In this document: one piece after another, positions 1-10,842 of the stretch
How the letters are laid out: the number at the start of each line of letters is the position of its first letter
Position numbering within the stretch: position 1 is the stretch's first letter
DNA from: Aeromonas rivipollensis
GTDB taxonomy: Bacteria > Pseudomonadota > Gammaproteobacteria > Enterobacterales > Aeromonadaceae
Length of the DNA: 64,000 bases
Reading direction: 5' to 3'
Assembly (NCBI RefSeq): GCF_010974825.1
Contig: NZ_JAAILA010000012.1
Location: 62,001 to 126,000 of the forward strand
The notes under the pieces: model-generated
The model's input: only the letters and a program-made list of their open reading frames with translations
The model's database searches: none
Told to the model about the DNA's origin: nothing
Made by a program: the position numbers and the translations under genes

Positions 1-2
1 GC

Positions 3-593
3 ATCAACCTGTTCCGGGTGCTGATGGCTTACTTGAAGCCCGTCATGCCGCACCTGGCCGAGCGCGCCGAAGCCTTCCTGGGTGAGACCCTCAGCTGGGA
101 TGGCGTGGCCCAGCCGCTGACCCACCACCAGCTGGCCCCCTTCAAGGCGCTCTTCTCCCGCATCGAGCCCGCCAAGGTGGAAGCCATGGTGGAAGCCTCC
201 AAGGAAGATCTGGCCAAGGAGCAGGCGCCAAAAGCGACTGGCCCGCTGGCAGACGACCCTATCAGCGAAACCATCAGCTACGAGGATTTTGCCAAGATTG
301 ATCTGCGGGTGGCCCTCATCAAGAAGGCAGAAGCGGTACCGGAAGCCGAGAAGCTGCTGAAACTTCAGCTCGACATCGGCGGTGAGACCCGTCAGGTGTT
401 TGCCGGCATCAAGTCCGCCTACAACCCGGAAGATCTGGAAGGCAAGCTGACCGTGATGGTGGCCAACCTGGCCCCACGCAAGATGCGCTTTGGCATGTCC
501 GAAGGCATGGTGCTGGCCGCAGGCCCGGGCGGCAAGGATCTCTGGATCCTGGAGCCCCAGGAAGGCGCACAGCCAGGCATGCGCGTCAAATAA
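3..593 (+). CDS. metG: Methionyl-tRNA synthetase, C-terminal part (5' end outside window)
   Basis: MetG charges tRNA-Met with methionine in the cytoplasm. Only the last part is present: the end of the anticodon-binding helical domain ([13 protein letters not shown] near the window edge), a linker, and the complete C-terminal tRNA-binding/dimerisation OB-fold (from about [15 protein letters not shown] to the end, with the [15 protein letters not shown] segment typical of this domain). The frame runs in from the window edge, so no start is given. A terminator follows directly. Identification is by close resemblance to the E. coli MetG tail. Confidence 0.95.
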   Translation: MNLFRVLMAYLKPVMPHLAERAEAFLGETLSWDGVAQPLTHHQLAPFKALFSRIEPAKVEAMVEASKEDLAKEQAPKATGPLADDPISETISYEDFAKIDLRVALIKKAEAVPEAEKLLKLQLDIGGETRQVFAGIKSAYNPEDLEGKLTVMVANLAPRKMRFGMSEGMVLAAGPGGKDLWILEPQEGAQPGMRVK

Positions 594-613
594 GCGCAGC
601 CGACACCCAAATG

Positions 614-643
614 AAAAGAGAGGCCCAGCGCCTCTCTTTTTTT
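614..643 (+). terminator. Rho-independent terminator of metG
   Basis: An 8-bp stem AGAGAGGC/GCCTCTCT with a short loop is followed by a run of T, starting about 20 bp after the metG stop. It also separates metG from the convergent CHAD gene. Confidence 0.85.
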
Positions 644-660
644 ATCCCCTTTTCTTAGCG

Positions 661-1401
661 CTAATCTTGGCGCAGCAACGCCATCCGCAGACCAATCAGC
701 TCCGCCTGCCGGCAGTCCAGCTGGTGCAACTGGCAGCATATCGCCTCCCGCAGGGCGCGCACTTGCTTGTTCCGCCCCGTCTGACGACGCAGCCGCCTGT
801 GCCATTGCCGGGCGTCCTGCAACTGACCCAACCTGTCCTGCCACTCGATCAGCATGGAGAGCCAGGCCGGATCGCCCTCCCCCTGCCCCACCAGCAGCTC
901 CACCCCATAACGGGTCTGCTTCAGGACCAGCCGCAACCTGTGCCAGTGACGCAGCCGCAGTCTGTTGCCGGCAGAGTGCTCCAGCCCGGGCTCGGCCAGA
1001 CAATCCGCCAGACCAAGCGCCAGATGCATCTGAAAAAGCGGCAGGGGATTGAAGTCGGCAGGGACCAGCAACAATCGATCCAGCCAGCGCGCCAGTCGCA
1101 CCGTCAGCATGGGCACCCGGGGGGCGGCCTCAGGGAGGGGCTTTCCGCCAAAGTGCGCCGCATAGACCTGGGCATCCCGCAGGGCGGAGAGTCGGCCCAC
1201 CGCGCGCATCAGTCGCCGCTCCAGCCCGGGTTCATGGATCAGGGGACGCCAGAGGGCGAGCAGGGCCAGCAGGCGACGGGTCGCAATCCGGTAGCCATGG
1301 ACCTCCTCCGATCCCGCCCGCTGGCGCAGGGCCAGGGTGGCGGCCCAGTATTGATCCATGAGACGGCGAGCCTGCTCTAGCCCCTTGCCCTGATCCATCA
1401 T
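661..1401 (-). CDS. CHAD domain-containing protein
   Basis: A 246-residue soluble protein rich in Arg, Leu and His. It carries the CHAD signature early (VHGYRIATRRLLALLALW, about residues 34-51), followed by LSALRDAQVY and a second helical half. CHAD domains are histidine-rich helical bundles that bind polyphosphate; here there is no attached CYTH triphosphatase domain. The start at 1401 has an AGGAGG Shine-Dalgarno 7 nt upstream. It lies 19 bp behind the acylphosphatase gene on the same strand, so the two probably form an operon. Its substrate is unknown. Confidence 0.75.
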   Translation of the reverse strand: MMDQGKGLEQARRLMDQYWAATLALRQRAGSEEVHGYRIATRRLLALLALWRPLIHEPGLERRLMRAVGRLSALRDAQVYAAHFGGKPLPEAAPRVPMLTVRLARWLDRLLLVPADFNPLPLFQMHLALGLADCLAEPGLEHSAGNRLRLRHWHRLRLVLKQTRYGVELLVGQGEGDPAWLSMLIEWQDRLGQLQDARQWHRRLRRQTGRNKQVRALREAICCQLHQLDCRQAELIGLRMALLRQD

Positions 1402-1420
1402 CTACCAGCCTCCTGCCTGC

Positions 1421-1693
1421 TCAGTTGGTATGAAAACCGGAGCCCGTGGGGGGCAATGCCCGGGTGCACTCCATTTTGGTCACCGTGGCCGTTCGGGGCC
1501 CGTGCTCCAGCCAGCCCAGCATCATCTGCACCTTCTGCTCAGGGCCAGCTATCAGGATCTCCACAGAGCCATCTTCCAGGTTGTAGGCATGCCCCCTCAG
1601 CCCCAGCTGCAGTGCCCGCTCCCGGGTGAAGTAACGAAACCCCACCCCCTGTACCTGACCCCATACCCGCACGACAAACGATTGCTCTCCCAT
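1421..1693 (-). CDS. yccX: Acylphosphatase
   Basis: A 90-residue small hydrolase of acyl phosphates such as carbamoyl phosphate. It shows the family signature GQVQGVGFRYFTRERA near the N-terminus, with the phosphate-binding loop and catalytic Arg, followed by the catalytic Asn region (GHAYNLEDGSVEI). The length matches the family. It is first gene of a likely two-gene operon with the CHAD protein. Confidence 0.93.
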   Translation of the reverse strand: MGEQSFVVRVWGQVQGVGFRYFTRERALQLGLRGHAYNLEDGSVEILIAGPEQKVQMMLGWLEHGPRTATVTKMECTRALPPTGSGFHTN

Positions 1694-1778
1694 TTATCAC
1701 ACCTTCCCCTTAAGAAATTTTCCCCCAGGGCGATAATGAGCACGACACTCTCTCCCCCTTGCAGGACGCAATACCATT

Positions 1779-3209
1779 ATGAAAGAAGTTAAATTCCGGT
1801 GGGTTGACCGTTATCTCATTCACCTCACGATCAGCGAAAAATTTCTCATCACCTTCTGGTGCCCCTTGTTGTTCATCGCCTTTCTCACCTGGTACCTGCT
1901 GGCCGACGGTCATGATCAGCAGATGCAGATCCGGCTGGATCAACTCAAGCAACGGGTAGAGACCACGGCCCAACTGATCACCCAGCAGCCCACCCTCACC
2001 CTGCCGGCCGAGCTCACCCTGGCGCCTACCGGCAGCACCGGTCTGACCCAGCAGGGAGATCGCTTTCAATATAGTGCCCAGGCCGGCCAGGCCGGTTTTG
2101 TCAGCGGCACCCTGAACGCCGGCAACTTTTCCATGTGGGATGGACAGGGGACCACCCTCACCATCATAGCCGTGCTGGCCGCCCTGCTTGCCCTCATCAC
2201 CCACTATCTGATGACCTTCGTCTCCGGGGCCCTCTACTCCACCAACAAGGCGCTGCAGACGGTGGCGAACGGGGATCTCACCTTCCGCCTCAACTTCTTC
2301 CCGGTGCGGGACGAGTTCTCCATCCTGGCGGGCAGCATCGACCGCTTCACCGATCGTCAGCACAAGATAGTGCAACTGGTGGAGGAGTCCGCCGAGGCGC
2401 TCACCATGGCCGCCGACGAGTTCCGCGAGCACGCCAGTGACGGAGAGACCCTGGCCCGCGCCCAGCGCCAGCACATGGACTCCCTGGCCGCCGCCATGGA
2501 GCAGATGTCTGCAGCGATCCGCGAAGTGGCCCGCAACGCCAACGACACCCTGCTGCAGACCCGCCAATCCAGTGAAGAGGCGGCCAACGGCGCCCAGCGG
2601 GTGGCGCGCACCATTGCCGCCATCCGTACCTTGGCAGACGAGATAGGCAACGCCTCCGGCGCCGTCGAGCGGCTGACCCACAATGCCAACCGCATCAACG
2701 AGGTGGTCAACGTCATCAACGCCATCTCCCAGCAGACCAACCTGCTGGCGCTCAATGCCGCTATCGAGGCCGCTCGTGCCGGCGAGCAGGGCCGTGGCTT
2801 CGCCGTGGTGGCAGACGAGGTACGCACCCTCGCCAGCCGCACCCAACAGGCTACTGTGGAGATCCAGCAGATGATTGAAGAGCTGCAGGCCGGCACAGGG
2901 GCGCTTAACGACATCATGGAGAAGACGGTCGGGCGCGCCGCCAGCAGCCAGCAACTCATCACCGAGGTGGGCCAGGACATCGACAAGCTGAGCAGCCACA
3001 GCGACGCCGTGCTGGAGATGAGCACCCAGATCGCCACCTCCAGCGAAGAGCAGAGCTCGGTAGCAGAAGAGATCACCCGCAACCTGGACCAGGTGCGCCA
3101 CGAGGCCAGCCGGGTGGAAGAGTCCGCCAGCGCCTCGGTCGCCGGCACCACTGGCCTCAAGGCCACCGCCACCGAGCTCGGCCAGGCCATGACGGGCCTG
3201 AGGATCTGA
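1779..3209 (+). CDS. Methyl-accepting chemotaxis protein
   Basis: A 476-residue inner-membrane chemoreceptor. TM1 lies about residues 22-42 and TM2 about 127-150, giving a short periplasmic domain of roughly 85 residues; then a HAMP region and a long cytoplasmic coiled coil. The highly conserved hairpin tip that contacts CheA/CheW is present ([19 protein letters not shown], continuing [12 protein letters not shown]). The ligand cannot be inferred. It is tail-to-tail with the flagellin gene. Confidence 0.93.
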   Translation: MKEVKFRWVDRYLIHLTISEKFLITFWCPLLFIAFLTWYLLADGHDQQMQIRLDQLKQRVETTAQLITQQPTLTLPAELTLAPTGSTGLTQQGDRFQYSAQAGQAGFVSGTLNAGNFSMWDGQGTTLTIIAVLAALLALITHYLMTFVSGALYSTNKALQTVANGDLTFRLNFFPVRDEFSILAGSIDRFTDRQHKIVQLVEESAEALTMAADEFREHASDGETLARAQRQHMDSLAAAMEQMSAAIREVARNANDTLLQTRQSSEEAANGAQRVARTIAAIRTLADEIGNASGAVERLTHNANRINEVVNVINAISQQTNLLALNAAIEAARAGEQGRGFAVVADEVRTLASRTQQATVEIQQMIEELQAGTGALNDIMEKTVGRAASSQQLITEVGQDIDKLSSHSDAVLEMSTQIATSSEEQSSVAEEITRNLDQVRHEASRVEESASASVAGTTGLKATATELGQAMTGLRI

Positions 3210-3261
3210 ACGCTCTGAGTTAGGATAGGCCTGCATTATTTCAGCTTGCCCTGAGTCACTC

Positions 3262-3295
3262 AAATTCCCCGATGTTCCGCATCGGGGAATTTTTT
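3262..3295 (+). terminator. Terminator after the chemoreceptor gene
   Basis: A 12-bp stem AATTCCCCGATG/CATCGGGGAATT with a 5-nt loop runs into a T-run. The rest of the 328-bp gap (3296-3537) between the convergent chemoreceptor and flagellin genes shows no gene or clear signal. Confidence 0.88.
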
Positions 3296-3537
3296 AGCTC
3301 CTGCAGCAACCCCAATCCCCAGTATTTTGTTCAACCGCTCAGCCGAGTGTCTTCAGATACCTTAGTCGTGAGTCTTTGGAGATCTTGATCGTGGGTGATC
3401 ACTCTAACTAAGTCCGAGTTTTGGATATAACCTCTCACCAACCATTTCACTAAGGCCACTGTGCGGCGATCAGGCTCGATGAGGGGGGATATGCAACCAG
3501 AGAGGTTAGGGGTATTACAGCTCCATATTCGGCAAAC

Positions 3538-5070
3538 TCAGGACTGCAACAAACTCAGCGCCAATTTGGGGCGGCTATTGGCCTGACTCAATATGCTGGT
3601 ACTGGCCTGTTGCATGATTCGAGTCCGAACCATGCGCGCAGACTCACTCGCCATGTCGGCATCCCGGATCCGTGAGCGAGCAGCACTCAGGCTTTCATTG
3701 CTCGTGCTCAAATAACGCCCCCTCGCCTCCAGTGAGTTGGCCTGAGCCCCAATCTGGGAGCGCTGTGCACCGAGCTGCTTCATCCCTGCATCCAGTGTCC
3801 TGATGGCACGACTAGCGTTGCTCCCGTTCAGTACGTCTATGTTGTCGACCGTATATTTCTGCTTATCTTGAAGGAAAAAGCCGAGGGAGCCCAAGGTGTT
3901 ACCTTCCATATCAATATTGGAATACTGAGTACCCGATGAGCTGAGCTCAAGTTGTCCAATATAAGTCGTGCTGCTCACATCCGTGAGCAAGGCTGAGAGT
4001 GACGGGTTAGCGGAGATAGGTGGAACTGGGGGGGCTGGAGGCGCTGGCTGGGGTGGCTGGGGTGGATGAGTGGTGCCATTTGCCAGGGTAAGACTCCTCC
4101 CCTGAGAACTATTGATGGTGAGCTGATTGTTGGCTGGGTTGTTGTTATATGAACCACTGACGGAGAAACCAAGACCGGCAGATTGTGCAGCCAGGTTGAT
4201 CCGATGAACGACCTCCGCCATCAGCCAACTATTCTCCGACGTCGGGTTCACAGGATCCCAGCCCGTCATGTCGATGCCGGTTGTCAAATCCACTGTCTGT
4301 CCTTCGATATCGATATAGGAAGGAAGGGTGGACAGATCGATGAACGACCTTACCGAAAATGGATGCTGTAGAGCCTCCACCGGGCCCTGATTATTGGGGA
4401 AGCTGGTGCTATTGATGTCGGAGACAAAGGCTTCCAACGTTGGATAGTTCTTGTCAAACGTCACGCCATTGAGCGTGATAGGTTGTGTACCAAGCTGTAA
4501 ACCATCAATGCTGTGAGCGCCGGGTTTGCTGCTGGCTGGGCTGCGGGACTGCCAGACCACTTCGCCCAGATTTTTGGTCTGTGCATTCAAATCCGTGATG
4601 ACCATACTTTGGTCAGCGTAAGCCCCGATAGAAAATATCCCTTTATATGTCCCGGCCAATAGATTCTGCCCGGCAAAGGTCGTCTTGGTCGCGATGCGAT
4701 CCATTTCCAGACGCATCTGCTGGAATTCAGCATTGAGTGCGGCACGGTCATCCGCCGAATTGATGCCACTGCCAGCTTGCAGAGCAAGCGTCCGCATACG
4801 CTGCATGAGATTCATCGATTCATCCATTGCTCCATCGGCCACATTGATCACGGAGATGGCATCGTTGACATTGCGAATAGCCCCATTAGTACCATTGATT
4901 TCGCTTGTCAGACGATTGCTAATCTGAAGCCCCGCCGCATCATCTGCTGCACTGTTGATACGCAGACCCGAGGATAAACGCTTAAATACAGAGTCAAAAG
5001 TACCCGATGCACCACCGAGATTGCGCTGTGCCGTCATCGCAGAAACATTGGTACGAACAGAGAGTGACAT
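3538..5070 (-). CDS. Flagellin (orphan), with proline-rich insert
   Basis: A 510-residue filament protein exported by the flagellar type III system. The N-terminal D0/D1 helices (MSLSVRTNVSAMTAQRNL through the LSSGLRINSAADDAAGL block) and the C-terminal D1/D0 helices (IRDADMASESARMVRTRIMQ near the end) are well conserved. ATG at 5070 is chosen because the flagellin N-terminus begins there and GGTGGG precedes it; an in-frame TTG 30 nt upstream is unlikely. The variable middle contains a run dominated by proline at about residues 332-352, unusual for flagellins. No other flagellar gene is nearby. Base composition is less GC-rich than the neighbours, suggesting acquisition or relaxed selection. 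Confidence 0.92.
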   Translation of the reverse strand: MSLSVRTNVSAMTAQRNLGGASGTFDSVFKRLSSGLRINSAADDAAGLQISNRLTSEINGTNGAIRNVNDAISVINVADGAMDESMNLMQRMRTLALQAGSGINSADDRAALNAEFQQMRLEMDRIATKTTFAGQNLLAGTYKGIFSIGAYADQSMVITDLNAQTKNLGEVVWQSRSPASSKPGAHSIDGLQLGTQPITLNGVTFDKNYPTLEAFVSDINSTSFPNNQGPVEALQHPFSVRSFIDLSTLPSYIDIEGQTVDLTTGIDMTGWDPVNPTSENSWLMAEVVHRINLAAQSAGLGFSVSGSYNNNPANNQLTINSSQGRSLTLANGTTHPPQPPQPAPPAPPVPPISANPSLSALLTDVSSTTYIGQLELSSSGTQYSNIDMEGNTLGSLGFFLQDKQKYTVDNIDVLNGSNASRAIRTLDAGMKQLGAQRSQIGAQANSLEARGRYLSTSNESLSAARSRIRDADMASESARMVRTRIMQQASTSILSQANSRPKLALSLLQS

Positions 5071-5115
5071 TATGTGCCCACCGGAGAAGATAAGATTCAA
5101 TTTGGTCTTTAAACA

Positions 5116-5142
5116 CTATCGACATCACCATATGAATCTTTA
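5116..5142 (-). promoter_or_regulatory. Sigma-28 (FliA)-type flagellar promoter
   Basis: On the minus strand TAAA (5142-5139), then 15 nt, then GTCGATAG (5123-5116). The class III flagellar consensus is TAAA-N15-GCCGATAA, so spacing is exact and only two bases of the -10 differ. It lies 46 bp upstream of the flagellin ATG. The rest of the 5071-5387 gap holds the leader of rlmI and no other gene. Confidence 0.75.
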
Positions 5143-5387
5143 TGAAAAACTGACTGACAAGATGAAAAATATTAATAATTTCAGCGTTCCCAAGCACATG
5201 ACACTGTGAGGCGATATGAAAGGGGCTTATGGCCGGCATTGCCACCCTTGCTGGCACCTTGAACGATTCCTTACGCATCTCCCTTGCTATTGACCCCCGA
5301 TTGTTAACCCTGCAAGCAAACTCTGGCTTAGCGAGGCCGTTGCACATAGAATGTGGCCCCTTTTCTTTTGACCATCTGGCAACTCCC

Positions 5388-6581
5388 ATGAGCGCTTCCA
5401 TCTATCTCGTCAAAGGCCGCGAAAAATCCCTGCTGCGCCGTCACCCCTGGATCTTCTCCAAGGGGATCGACAAGGTGCAGGGCAACCCCATCGATGGCGA
5501 TACCGTCGAGATCTACTCAAACGATGGCAAGTGGCTCGCCCGGGGCGCCTGGTCAGGCAGCTCCCAGATCCGTGCCCGGGTCTGGACCTTCGACAAGGAC
5601 GAAACCATCGATCTCGACTTCTTCATCCGTCGCCTCAAATATGCCCAGGAGTCCCGGGATCCGCTGATCAAGCGTCAGGGTCTCACCGGCTATCGCCTCT
5701 GCGCCGCCGAATCCGACGGCCTGCCGGGTCTGACCATAGACCGTTACGCCAACTTCCTGGTGTGCCAGATCCTCTCCGCCGGGGCCGAGTTCCAGCGCGA
5801 GCTGATAACCCAAGCCCTGCGTACCCTCTACCCCGAGTGCAGCATCTATGAGCGCTCCGACGTGGCCGTACGCAAGAAGGAGGGGCTCAAAGAGCGCACC
5901 GGCGTCATCCATGGCGAGACCCCGACCGAGCCTGTGGTGATCGAGGAGAACGGCGGCGTCAAGATCCTGGTGGACATTCGCAACGGCCACAAGACCGGCT
6001 TCTATCTGGATCAGCGTGACAACCGCCAGGCCGCCGCCAAGTACACCGAAGGCAAGCGGGTGCTCAACTGCTTCTGCTACACCGGCGGCTTTGGCGTCTA
6101 CGCCCTCAAGGGCGGCGCCCGTGAGGTGGTCAACGTCGATCTCTCCCAGAATGCCCTGGACATAGCCCGCCAGAACGCCGAGCTCAATGGTCTGGATACC
6201 AGCACCACCCAGTTCGTGCGCCACGATGTGTTCAAGCTGCTGCGGGAATACCGCGAGAAGGGCGAGAAGTTCGATGTGATAGTGCTGGATCCGCCCAAGT
6301 TTGCCGAGAGCAAGGCCCAGCTGCTGGGTGCCTGCCGCGGCTACAAGGACATCAACATGCTGGCGTTCCAGCTGTTGGCGCCGGGTGGCGTGCTCTTGAC
6401 CTACTCCTGCTCCGGCCTGATGGAGCAGAGCCTGTTCCAGAAGATAGTGGCCGATGCGGCCCTCGATGCCGGTCGCGATGCCCAGATCCTGGAGCTGCTC
6501 TCCCAGGCTTCCGATCACCCCATCGGCACCGCCTATCCGGAAGGCTTCTACCTCAAGGGGCTGGTGGTTCGCGCCCGCTAG
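5388..6581 (+). CDS. rlmI: 23S rRNA m5C1962 methyltransferase
   Basis: A 397-residue SAM-dependent rRNA methyltransferase. The N-terminal PUA domain ([20 protein letters not shown]) is followed by an EEHD-like region and a Rossmann methyltransferase domain with the motif [18 protein letters not shown] and the motif IV-like VLDPPKFAE. The catalytic Cys lies in [10 protein letters not shown]. Start at 5388 gives the E. coli length (396 aa); the longer in-frame ORF from 5229 has no family similarity upstream. Confidence 0.93.
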   Translation: MSASIYLVKGREKSLLRRHPWIFSKGIDKVQGNPIDGDTVEIYSNDGKWLARGAWSGSSQIRARVWTFDKDETIDLDFFIRRLKYAQESRDPLIKRQGLTGYRLCAAESDGLPGLTIDRYANFLVCQILSAGAEFQRELITQALRTLYPECSIYERSDVAVRKKEGLKERTGVIHGETPTEPVVIEENGGVKILVDIRNGHKTGFYLDQRDNRQAAAKYTEGKRVLNCFCYTGGFGVYALKGGAREVVNVDLSQNALDIARQNAELNGLDTSTTQFVRHDVFKLLREYREKGEKFDVIVLDPPKFAESKAQLLGACRGYKDINMLAFQLLAPGGVLLTYSCSGLMEQSLFQKIVADAALDAGRDAQILELLSQASDHPIGTAYPEGFYLKGLVVRAR

Positions 6582-6634
6582 AAGGCGCCAACCAGCGCTG
6601 CCCCGGTGCCAGGCCGGGGCTGATGCCAAGCCAC

Positions 6635-6674
6635 AGAGAAGGCCCGCTAGCGATAGCGGGCCTTCTCTGTTTTG
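6635..6674 (+). terminator. Terminator of rlmI
   Basis: A long perfect stem (AGAGAAGGCCCGCTA and its complement) with a short GCGA loop is followed by GTTTT. It sits about 50 bp past the rlmI stop. Confidence 0.85.
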
Positions 6675-6991
6675 CGTTCCCAAGAGATAACGCTCACTCC
6701 GCCTGCCTCCTCCTCAACTTGCTGTCATTCCTCTGCGTTGCCTAGCCATTAGCCAATGGTCCATGCTCACCGGCAGATGACCCTCACCAGGGGTGAGGAT
6801 GGCCGATGCTTTTATGCATAAACATGAAAATAAAATCACACACCTTGGAAAATACTCGGGGAAATATCGGACAAAACCGCAACGACACTCATTTTTCTGC
6901 ATAAAACGTCCTTACCCCTCTTCCATCTCCCTTGCGGTGTGCGGTAGCAGTTCTGGGTTGGCTGCCTTCTGCCGGGATCACTCCGCCCGGC
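6675..6991. other. Intergenic stretch without a recognisable gene
   Basis: About 320 bp between the rlmI terminator and the GST stop codon. It contains one short GC stem (CCTCACC/GGTGAGG near 6781-6797) and an AT-rich stretch near 6815-6910. Short open frames here have no family features. Confidence 0.5.
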
Positions 6992-7636
6992 TCAGTCACG
7001 GGCCGGCGCCCCCAGGGGGAAGTAGTGGCGATAGGGCCGTGCCTCATCCACCACCCGGACTATGGAGGGGTGGCCCAGCAGGCGGGCGCGGTAGGCACAC
7101 AGTCTGGTGAGTGAGTGCGGGATCTCATGGGCCCAGTCGGCATAGAAGAGCGAGGGGGCGGCGGCACAATCGGCCAGGGTGAACGCCTCCCCTGCCGCCC
7201 AGGTGCGTCCGGCGAGACGCTGGTCCAGCCAGGGGTAGATCTTGTCCAGCAGCTCCCGGGCCTGGGCGACGCCGTAGCCATCGTGATCCCCCGCCGGGCG
7301 CATCCTGTCCAGCACCACCTTCTGCATGGGCGTCATCACATAGTTGTCGAACAGGCGATCGAGCATGTGAACCTCGATCCCCGCCTCCCCCTCAGGCACC
7401 AGACAATGGGGGCCGGGATGGGCGCATTGAAGATATTCGATGATGGTACTGCTCTCTATCAGGGTGCGCCCCTGATCCACCAGCACAGGAAAGCGCTTGA
7501 GGGGCCAGAGGCTGGCGAGTTCGGCCTTCACCGTCGCCGCCTCCAGGTTGAGGTAATCGAAGGGAACGTCATTCTCGTAGAGGGCGATCAGCACCTTCTG
7601 GCTGTAGGACGAAAAAGGATGGGCATAGAGTTTCAT
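6992..7636 (-). CDS. Glutathione S-transferase family protein
   Basis: A 214-residue cytosolic GST-fold protein. The thioredoxin-like N-terminal domain begins [21 protein letters not shown], where the Ser/Tyr cluster corresponds to the catalytic position, and contains the cis-Pro ([11 protein letters not shown]) and the glutathione-binding ESSTIIEYL motif. The all-helical C-terminal domain has the conserved [20 protein letters not shown] at 7636 has GGAG 8 nt upstream, so the longer frame from 7663 was not used. Substrate unknown. Confidence 0.88.
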   Translation of the reverse strand: MKLYAHPFSSYSQKVLIALYENDVPFDYLNLEAATVKAELASLWPLKRFPVLVDQGRTLIESSTIIEYLQCAHPGPHCLVPEGEAGIEVHMLDRLFDNYVMTPMQKVVLDRMRPAGDHDGYGVAQARELLDKIYPWLDQRLAGRTWAAGEAFTLADCAAAPSLFYADWAHEIPHSLTRLCAYRARLLGHPSIVRVVDEARPYRHYFPLGAPARD

Positions 7637-7971
7637 CGGGATCACTCCTTGTGTGGGTGGCACCCTGCCAGTCTATTCCCATCTGGCCTCCTTCGCCGCC
7701 GGGGCCACCCACAGCCCCGCCAATGATGGAGTCTCCTGGCCCTCTTGCAGTCAATGGGGATCGGAATCCTCACGCTCTTTGTGGCATAATGCGCCGTCCC
7801 GTGACTCCGTTGGCGCGACCCTGGGGGCCAGACTCTCAATGCCACCCGGCACGCCCTGCCGGCCCGCCGCCCATCCGGATCACCCGTCTCTGGTGGACCC
7901 TTCACACAGGTCACACCGTTATCGCGCCGCGTCACGCGCGCCGACATGAGTTTGAACCAAGAGGGGTAAGC
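7637..7971. other. Intergenic leader region of selD
   Basis: 335 bp between divergent GST and selD. No gene recognised. A possible -10 hexamer CATAAT lies at 7785-7790 without a convincing -35. Overlapping open frames are products of GC-rich composition. Confidence 0.4.
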
Positions 7972-9009
7972 ATGTCTTCCATTCGTCTGACCCAGTACAG
8001 CCACGGCGCTGGCTGTGGGTGCAAAATTTCCCCCAAGGTGCTCGACACCATTTTGAAGAGCCAGATCCCGGGCTTTGACGATCCGACCCTGATCGTCGGC
8101 AACAGCAGCAAGGATGACGCCGCCGTGGTGGACATCGGCAACGGTCAGGGCATAGTCTCCACCACCGACTTCTTCATGCCCATCGTCGACGATCCCTTCA
8201 CCTTCGGCCGCATCGCCGCCACCAACGCCATCAGCGACATCTACGCCATGGGCGGCAAGCCCATAGTCGCCATCGCCATCCTCGGCTGGCCCATCAACAC
8301 GCTGGCGCCTGAAGTGGCCCAGCAGGTGATCGACGGCGGTCGTCAGGTGTGTCATGAGGCGGGCATCTCGCTCGCCGGTGGCCACAGTATCGATGCCCCC
8401 GAGCCCATCTTCGGCCTGGCGGTGACCGGCATAGTACCGCTCGATGCCATCAAGCAGAACGACACCGCCATGGTGGGTGATGTGCTCTATCTCACCAAGC
8501 CCCTTGGCATCGGCATACTCACCACGGCCCAGAAGAAGGGCAAGCTCAAACCCGAGCACGAGCAACTGGCTCCCGAGGCCATGTGCACCCTCAACAAGAT
8601 TGGCCAGCAGTTTGCGGCCCTGCCCGGCGTGCACGCCATGACGGACGTCACCGGCTTCGGGCTGGCGGGCCACCTGCTGGAGATGTGCGAAGGCTCAGGG
8701 GTATGCGCCCGCCTCGACTTCAAGGCGCTGCCCCTGCTGGACGAGGTGGATCACTACCTGTCCGAGGGCTGCGTGCCGGGCGGTACCCTGCGCAACCACG
8801 ACTCCTACGGCCACAAGCTCGATGCCATGAGTGATCGCACCCGCAACATACTGTGTGATCCCCAGACCAGCGGCGGCCTGCTGGTGGCCGTCGGCCAGGA
8901 AACCGAGACCGAATTCCTCGCCATTGCCGAGCAGGCCGGGTTGAGCCTCTCCCCCATTGGCCGCTTGCAGGCACTGGATGGCGCGCGCTTTATCGAGGTC
9001 ATCCAATGA
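7972..9009 (+). CDS. selD: Selenide, water dikinase (selenophosphate synthetase)
   Basis: Makes selenophosphate, the selenium donor for selenocysteine and for 2-selenouridine in tRNA, from selenide and ATP. The 345-residue protein matches E. coli SelD along its length. The active-site loop is SHGAGCGCK, with Cys15 at the position of E. coli Cys17 (not selenocysteine), followed by the conserved Lys. Metal/ATP-binding Asp motifs are seen in DDAAVVDIG and [16 protein letters not shown] at 7972 follows GAGGGG. It heads a selD-selU operon. Confidence 0.96.
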   Translation: MSSIRLTQYSHGAGCGCKISPKVLDTILKSQIPGFDDPTLIVGNSSKDDAAVVDIGNGQGIVSTTDFFMPIVDDPFTFGRIAATNAISDIYAMGGKPIVAIAILGWPINTLAPEVAQQVIDGGRQVCHEAGISLAGGHSIDAPEPIFGLAVTGIVPLDAIKQNDTAMVGDVLYLTKPLGIGILTTAQKKGKLKPEHEQLAPEAMCTLNKIGQQFAALPGVHAMTDVTGFGLAGHLLEMCEGSGVCARLDFKALPLLDEVDHYLSEGCVPGGTLRNHDSYGHKLDAMSDRTRNILCDPQTSGGLLVAVGQETETEFLAIAEQAGLSLSPIGRLQALDGARFIEVIQ

Positions 9010-9061
9010 GTGCACTGCGGTTTGTTGCCAAGACGGCACCGGCCTGCCGGGGGAATGCGCG

Positions 9062-10192
9062 ATGAGTGAGCTGCCACTGGCCAGGGATCTCGCCGCCATC
9101 TTCCTGGAGGATATTCCCCTCATCGATCTGCGCGCCCCCGTCGAATTCCAGGAAGGGGCCTTTCCCCATGCCGTCAGTCTGCCGCTGATGACGGATGACG
9201 AACGCGCCCAGGTGGGCACCTGTTACAAGCGGCAGGGTCAGGCGGCGGCCATTGAACTCGGCCACAAGCTGGTGGGGGGCGCCGTGCGCGCCGCCCGTAT
9301 CGAAGGATGGCTGGCGCAGTTGCGCCAGCAGCCAGATGCCCTGCTCTACTGTTTTCGCGGCGGCCTGCGCTCGCAGACGGTGCAGCAGTGGCTGTCCGAG
9401 GCGGGGGTCACCCGCCCCCGGGTGGCTGGCGGCTACAAGGAGTTGCGCCGCTTTCTCATCGATACCCAGGAGAGCGCCAGCGCCCAGTGCCACTGGCACG
9501 TGCTGACCGGTATGACAGGCTCCGGCAAGACCCACATGCTGGCCAACATTGCCCAGTCGGTGGATCTGGAAGGGCACGCCCATCACAGGGGATCCTCCTT
9601 TGGCCAGTTGCCGGGAGGCCAGCCCAGCAACATCAACTTCGAAAACCGGCTGGCCATAGAGCTGCTCAAGCGCCGCCACAAGGGCGAACATGCCTTCGTG
9701 GTGGAAGACGAGAGCCGCCTCATCGGTCGCTGCGCCCTGCCTCTTAACCTCTATGAGGCCATGTGCCAGGCCCCCCTGGTGGTGGTAGAGGTGCCCCAGG
9801 AGGAGCGAGCCGAGCAGATCCGGGTGGATTACGTGCAGGATCTCTGGCAACGCTACCTGGAGATGTATGGCGCTGAGGACGGCTGGCCGCTGTTTGCCGG
9901 CTACCTGACCGATGCCCTGGCCCGGCTCAAGCGCCGCCTCGGGGACAAGGATCACCGGGAGCTGGATGGCTTGATGCAGGCCGCCCTCAAGGAGCAGGCC
10001 AGCACGGGGGATACGACGCTGCACCTCGCCTGGATCCGCCTGCTGCTGACCCGCTACTATGACCCCATGTACCTCTATCAGCTGAACAACAAACGCGAGC
10101 GGATCCAGTTTCGCGGTGACAAGCAGGCCTGCCTCGCCTACTTCGCCGAGCAGCACGCCCGTCAGACCCCTCAGGAGAGTCCCACATGTTGA
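9062..10192 (+). CDS. selU: tRNA 2-selenouridine synthase
   Basis: Converts the wobble 2-thiouridine of tRNA-Lys, -Glu and -Gln to 2-selenouridine using selenophosphate from SelD (also named mnmH/ybbB). The 376-residue protein has an N-terminal rhodanese domain with catalytic Cys97 in [10 protein letters not shown] and a C-terminal P-loop domain with Walker A GMTGSGKT at 150-157. It starts 52 bp after selD on the same strand, coupling donor synthesis to use. The stop overlaps the next start by 7 nt. Confidence 0.95.
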   Translation: MSELPLARDLAAIFLEDIPLIDLRAPVEFQEGAFPHAVSLPLMTDDERAQVGTCYKRQGQAAAIELGHKLVGGAVRAARIEGWLAQLRQQPDALLYCFRGGLRSQTVQQWLSEAGVTRPRVAGGYKELRRFLIDTQESASAQCHWHVLTGMTGSGKTHMLANIAQSVDLEGHAHHRGSSFGQLPGGQPSNINFENRLAIELLKRRHKGEHAFVVEDESRLIGRCALPLNLYEAMCQAPLVVVEVPQEERAEQIRVDYVQDLWQRYLEMYGAEDGWPLFAGYLTDALARLKRRLGDKDHRELDGLMQAALKEQASTGDTTLHLAWIRLLLTRYYDPMYLYQLNNKRERIQFRGDKQACLAYFAEQHARQTPQESPTC

Positions 10193-10830
10193 AGTTCGAG
10201 GTGATCCCGGTCACCCCTTTCGCCCAGAATTGTTCCCTCATCTGGTGTGACGAGACCCATCAGGCGGCGCTGATCGACCCCGGTGGCGAGGCGGACAAAC
10301 TGCTGGCGGCCATCGCCAAACATGGGCTGACCCTGACCCATATACTGCTGACCCACGGTCATCTGGATCACGTGGGGGCCGCCAACCAGCTACGCGAGCA
10401 GACCGGCGTATCCATCACCGGGCCCCACAAGGAAGATGCCTTCTGGCTCGACATGCTGCCCCAGCAGAGCCAGATGTTCGGCTTCGCCCATGCTCCGGCC
10501 TTTACACCGGATGGCTGGCTTGAGCAAGGCGACAAGGTGCAGCTGGGCCACTGCGAGCTGGAGGTCTATTTCTGTCCGGGCCATACCCCGGGGCACATAG
10601 TGCTGCTCTGCCAGGCCGAGCGACTCGCCTGGGTGGGAGACGTGCTCTTTACCGGCAGCATAGGCCGTACCGATTTTCCCCGTGGCGATCACGCCACCCT
10701 GCTCAAGTCGATCACCGAGACCCTGCTGCCCCTTGGGGATGACATCGTCTTCGTGCCCGGCCACGGCCCCAGCTCCACCTTTGGTCGCGAGAAGGCGAGC
10801 AATCCCTACCTCAGCCAGCCGGTCTGGTAG
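10186..10830 (+). CDS. gloC: MBL-fold hydrolase, GloC/YcbL-type glyoxalase II
   Basis: A 214-residue metallo-beta-lactamase-fold enzyme. Zinc ligands are visible in THGHLDH (H57, H59, D61, H62), in GHTPGH and in VPGHGP. Length and sequence resemble E. coli YcbL/GloC, which hydrolyses S-lactoylglutathione. The start overlaps the selU stop, so translation is probably coupled, although the function has no obvious link to selenium use. Confidence 0.88.
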   Translation: MLKFEVIPVTPFAQNCSLIWCDETHQAALIDPGGEADKLLAAIAKHGLTLTHILLTHGHLDHVGAANQLREQTGVSITGPHKEDAFWLDMLPQQSQMFGFAHAPAFTPDGWLEQGDKVQLGHCELEVYFCPGHTPGHIVLLCQAERLAWVGDVLFTGSIGRTDFPRGDHATLLKSITETLLPLGDDIVFVPGHGPSSTFGREKASNPYLSQPVW

Positions 10831-10842
10831 AGAGGAAAAAGA

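Noticed and set aside
1710..3263. 517-codon open frame antisense to the chemoreceptor
   Set aside because: Low-complexity Gly/Leu/His-rich translation opposite a clear MCP gene.
7972..9009. Selenocysteine in SelD
   Set aside because: The active-site codon is Cys (GCGCK context) and there is no in-frame TGA.
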